Positions 62,113 through 64,000 of a stretch of DNA of 64,000 nucleotides are shown in pieces. Made by a program: the position numbers and the translations under genes. The stretch is from an uncultured Lachnospiraceae bacterium (lineage in GTDB: Bacteria > Bacillota > Clostridia > Lachnospirales > Lachnospiraceae). Positions within the stretch are counted from its first letter, which is position 1, and the number at the start of each line of letters is the position of its first letter. The notes beneath the pieces were generated by a model, which had not been told where the DNA came from, made no database searches, and was given only the letters and a program-made list of their open reading frames with translations. Where the stretch lies: the NCBI GenBank assembly GCA_900548905.1, contig URMK01000001.1:62001-126000 (forward strand). The letters are read 5' to 3'.

Positions 62113-63667
62113 AAAAGAAGAGATGAATACGCCGGGTGCTGCCGGCAGCCAGGATGCGGCCCTGTTCCTTGCGGATGTGGAAGCGCAGATACAGTACAAG
62201 CCTGCGGCAAAACGTGCGGGAAGAGAATTGTATGCACATATGGAAGATAAGGCGGAGGAATACCGGCAGGACGGTATGGGAGAAGAAGAAGCCATGAGAC
62301 GGGCGGTAAAGGACATGGGAGACGCATCGGCTCTGGGGGTTATGCTGAACCGGACCTACCGGCCCAGGTTCCCGGTAGTGTTTATTTCAGCCGTAATCCT
62401 TGCTGTTATGATCGGCCTTGCCGGAAATATTGCGGAATATGGCGGCGGAACGACGATAGGGATAGAAAAACTGTACTGGGTGGGGGCAAGCCTGTATTTC
62501 CCCATAGGACTTATCATCTTCGGGCTTACGGTCTGGAAAGGGTATCCGTGGATAATCCGATACAGCGGTCCGTTTTTGGCTTTGGCGGGTATCTGCTTTA
62601 TCGGTGTGGTGCTGATGACCGATATCCGGATAGACGGAGGCGATCTGTTCTGGCATTTCCGGATCTCCAGCGGTTATATGCTTTCCATGCCGGTCATTGT
62701 GTTATCCGTTCCGGTACTTCTAGTACTGGCCTATAAACTACGGAACCGCAGGCCTGCGGCTATTCTGCTGGTCATGGGGATATTCGGCCTCAGCTTCCTG
62801 TGCTTTTCTAAAATGTCAGGGCGTTCCCTGAATCTTACCTTCAAAATCATATCCTTTGCGGCGTTCCTTGTGCCCATGATCTGTCTGGCCGCCCGGGGCT
62901 GTTTCCGGCTTTCGGCAGGAAAAGCGGTACTTATGGTGGTGCTGCCTGGGATCCTTATTGCAGCTGTCTGGACAGCGGAAAACAGTCAGGTACTGAGAGA
63001 TTATGGCAGGCAGTGCTTCCGGCCGGAGGATGATGTCCGCAGCTCCTGGGACGATTCCTATAACAGTATCCTGATTAAGGAACTTCTTCCCCAGGCACGT
63101 CCTTTCGGGGGGATACAGCTGTCCCCGCAGGCATGGGAAGAATATTATACCTCAGAATGGTATTTTGACGGAAACTGGGATTCGGATATGCCTATGCGAA
63201 CCCTGATGGATTCGGGAAAACAGAATACGGAGCTGGAGCTGACGGATATCCTTCCCCAGCATTATCATAACAATTACCGGATCGCTTTCTGGATTCTGAA
63301 GTACGGCTGGGTGCCCGGCCTGCTTCTGGCAGGGGGGATTCTGGTCCTGTATCTGTATATGTTCCGGCTTGTGAAACAGATCCGCAATCCGTTGGGCAGG
63401 ACGGTTTCCCTGTCTTGTGCTATGATGCTGGCTATGCAGACAGGGTTGTATTTTGCCGGAAATTTCGGATTTCAGTTCGCCTGGTTTACCACCCTTCCGT
63501 TTATTTCGGAAGGACTGGCCAGTATAGCGGTCAATATGATTCTGGCAGGCCTGATCGCTTCTGCCTGCGGCTATGACCATGTAGTGGAGGAAACGGAAGA
63601 ACTGAAAACATTCCGCCCTTTTACAGAGAGCTCTTCCTCTGTGATTAAAAAAAGAGAGATGATTTAA
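62105..63667 (+). CDS. Divergent FtsW/RodA/SpoVE-family protein with N-terminal permease-prefix domain
   Basis: 520 residues. An N-terminal soluble helical domain (about 15-80: LFLADVEAQIQYKPAAKRAGRELYAHMEDKAEEY, EEAMRRAVKDMGDA) is of the HAAS/permease-prefix type often coupled to PadR. About ten membrane helices follow. The C-terminal part (ILKYGWVPGLLLAGG, AMMLAMQTGLYFAGNFG, LPFISEGLASIAVNMILAGLI) resembles the SEDS proteins that polymerise peptidoglycan. Whether it keeps glycosyltransferase activity is unknown. The ATG at 62105 is 6 bases after GGAGGTG. Confidence 0.87.
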   Translation: MHKKEEMNTPGAAGSQDAALFLADVEAQIQYKPAAKRAGRELYAHMEDKAEEYRQDGMGEEEAMRRAVKDMGDASALGVMLNRTYRPRFPVVFISAVILAVMIGLAGNIAEYGGGTTIGIEKLYWVGASLYFPIGLIIFGLTVWKGYPWIIRYSGPFLALAGICFIGVVLMTDIRIDGGDLFWHFRISSGYMLSMPVIVLSVPVLLVLAYKLRNRRPAAILLVMGIFGLSFLCFSKMSGRSLNLTFKIISFAAFLVPMICLAARGCFRLSAGKAVLMVVLPGILIAAVWTAENSQVLRDYGRQCFRPEDDVRSSWDDSYNSILIKELLPQARPFGGIQLSPQAWEEYYTSEWYFDGNWDSDMPMRTLMDSGKQNTELELTDILPQHYHNNYRIAFWILKYGWVPGLLLAGGILVLYLYMFRLVKQIRNPLGRTVSLSCAMMLAMQTGLYFAGNFGFQFAWFTTLPFISEGLASIAVNMILAGLIASACGYDHVVEETEELKTFRPFTESSSSVIKKREMI

Positions 63668-63679
63668 AGGAGGCTGGTA

Positions 63680-63732
63680 AACAGGCCGTGAGAAAGGACG
63701 CCCTTTTGGTGTTCCTTTTTTCACGGCCTGTT
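63680..63732 (+). terminator. Hairpin after the FtsW-like gene
   Basis: AACAGGCCGTGA pairs perfectly with TCACGGCCTGTT, with an inner AAAGGA/TCCTTT stem. T-runs are inside the stem rather than after it. It adjoins GTTACTGTTCACTC, shared with the composite terminator at 22579-22689. Confidence 0.6.
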
Positions 63733-63793
63733 ACTGTTCACTCCGTGACCAGTAACCACGGCCTGTCTGCTGCTGCTTAAATTCAAAGATAAT

Positions 63794-63822
63794 TTGTCGA
63801 AAGGTATATGGTATGATATAAT
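63794..63822 (+). promoter_or_regulatory. Promoter of the last gene
   Basis: TTGTCG at 63794-63799, 17 bases, TATAAT at 63817-63822. Confidence 0.75.
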
Positions 63823-63853
63823 CTGGATAAGGTCCGGCAGGGACATAACAAAA

Positions 63854-63912
63854 ACACATGGGCAAAGACGGTTTGGATGGACATTTACTACCGTTCAGGG
63901 CTTTCCATGTGT
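63854..63912 (+). promoter_or_regulatory. Structured leader before the last gene
   Basis: ACACATGG (63854-63861) pairs with CCATGTGT (63905-63912), with inner AAAG/CTTT and ACGGT/ACCGT stems. The fold ends 13 bases before the ATG. I do not recognise a known riboswitch class. Confidence 0.5.
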
Positions 63913-63925
63913 CTGGGGGAGTCAC

Positions 63926-64000
63926 ATGGAGACAGAGAATAAAAGCAGCACCTTAAAAAAGGCAGTACAGAAAAATATTACACGTTTGATAGCAATTCTA
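63926..64000 (+). CDS. Start of an unidentified gene (3' partial)
   Basis: ATG with GGGGGAG 4 bases before it. The 25 codons visible read METENKSSTLKKAVQKNITR followed by LIAIL, a short polar tail leading into a hydrophobic stretch, as in the N terminus of a membrane sensor or diguanylate cyclase. The window ends before any diagnostic domain. Confidence 0.6.
   Translation, partial: METENKSSTLKKAVQKNITRLIAIL

Noticed and set aside
63680..63900. Possible GEMM (c-di-GMP-I) riboswitch before the last gene
   Set aside because: The stretch GGGCAAAG is suggestive, but the conserved partner segments of GEMM are absent.
1..64000. CRISPR array, prophage, integrative element or rRNA/tRNA genes
   Set aside because: No regularly spaced repeats, integrase, transposase, phage structural genes or cloverleaf structures were seen on reading both strands.

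Overview
The window is about 50% GC and looks like a chromosomal segment of a gut Clostridia member, most likely Lachnospiraceae. The signs are strong GGAGG ribosome sites, YesMN-type two-component regulation of lipoprotein sugar ABC transporters, CsoR/CopA copper control, RpoD-like and ECF sigma factors, a BlaI-type repressor, and conserved-unknown families typical of that group (DUF6323, DUF6179, DUF4179). The exact genus cannot be read from the sequence. No rRNA, tRNA, CRISPR array, phage or intact insertion sequence was seen.

Layout. 1-3034: end of a cobalamin operon (cobD-like, cobQ, cbiC). 3128-5549: a class B penicillin-binding protein with its own promoter and a leader hairpin. 5546-7689: an orphan HicB-like gene, a 195-bp imperfect palindrome and an AI-2E/YtvI-type membrane protein, flanked by two inverted copies of a short repeat. 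8035-11380: a copper module with two CsoR boxes, csoR, and copA carrying a second metal-binding domain at its C terminus. 11434-32693: a large glycan-use region. It has two AraC regulators, GH88, DUF2264, two complete permease-permease-lipoprotein transporters, a GH106-like enzyme, a YesN/YesM pair, GH30 and GH5. None of the enzymes shows a signal peptide, which fits import of oligosaccharides followed by cytoplasmic breakdown.

32690-37940: a MATE exporter behind an attenuator-like leader, a secreted protein of unknown role, a TetR regulator and ilvBN. The same perfect palindrome lies at the TetR promoter and upstream of ilvB. 38045-42546: ECF sigma factor with a DUF4179 partner, a Cys-cluster protein, a small unknown gene, an RpoD-like sigma factor and a BlaI-type repressor with a clear operator. 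42712-50566: a DacF-like D,D-carboxypeptidase, a GGDEF-PAS-GGDEF-EAL protein, the DUF6323/DUF6179 pair, a GH25 enzyme, a secreted Gln/Ala-rich protein and a small conserved gene. 50799-53678: zinc-ribbon/TPM pair, UlaG-like hydrolase, ArsC-like protein.

53742-54973 is a scar: a DUF4143 ATPase and a carbon-nitrogen hydrolase, in opposite orientation, have both lost their N-terminal halves at the same point. 55049-61593 holds two MATE exporters, an RpiB/LacAB-type isomerase and a GH28 enzyme. 61673-63667 is a PadR regulator with a perfect 20-bp-arm palindrome over its promoter, driving a divergent FtsW/RodA-like protein. The last gene, cut by the window end, begins at 63926 behind a good promoter and a structured leader.
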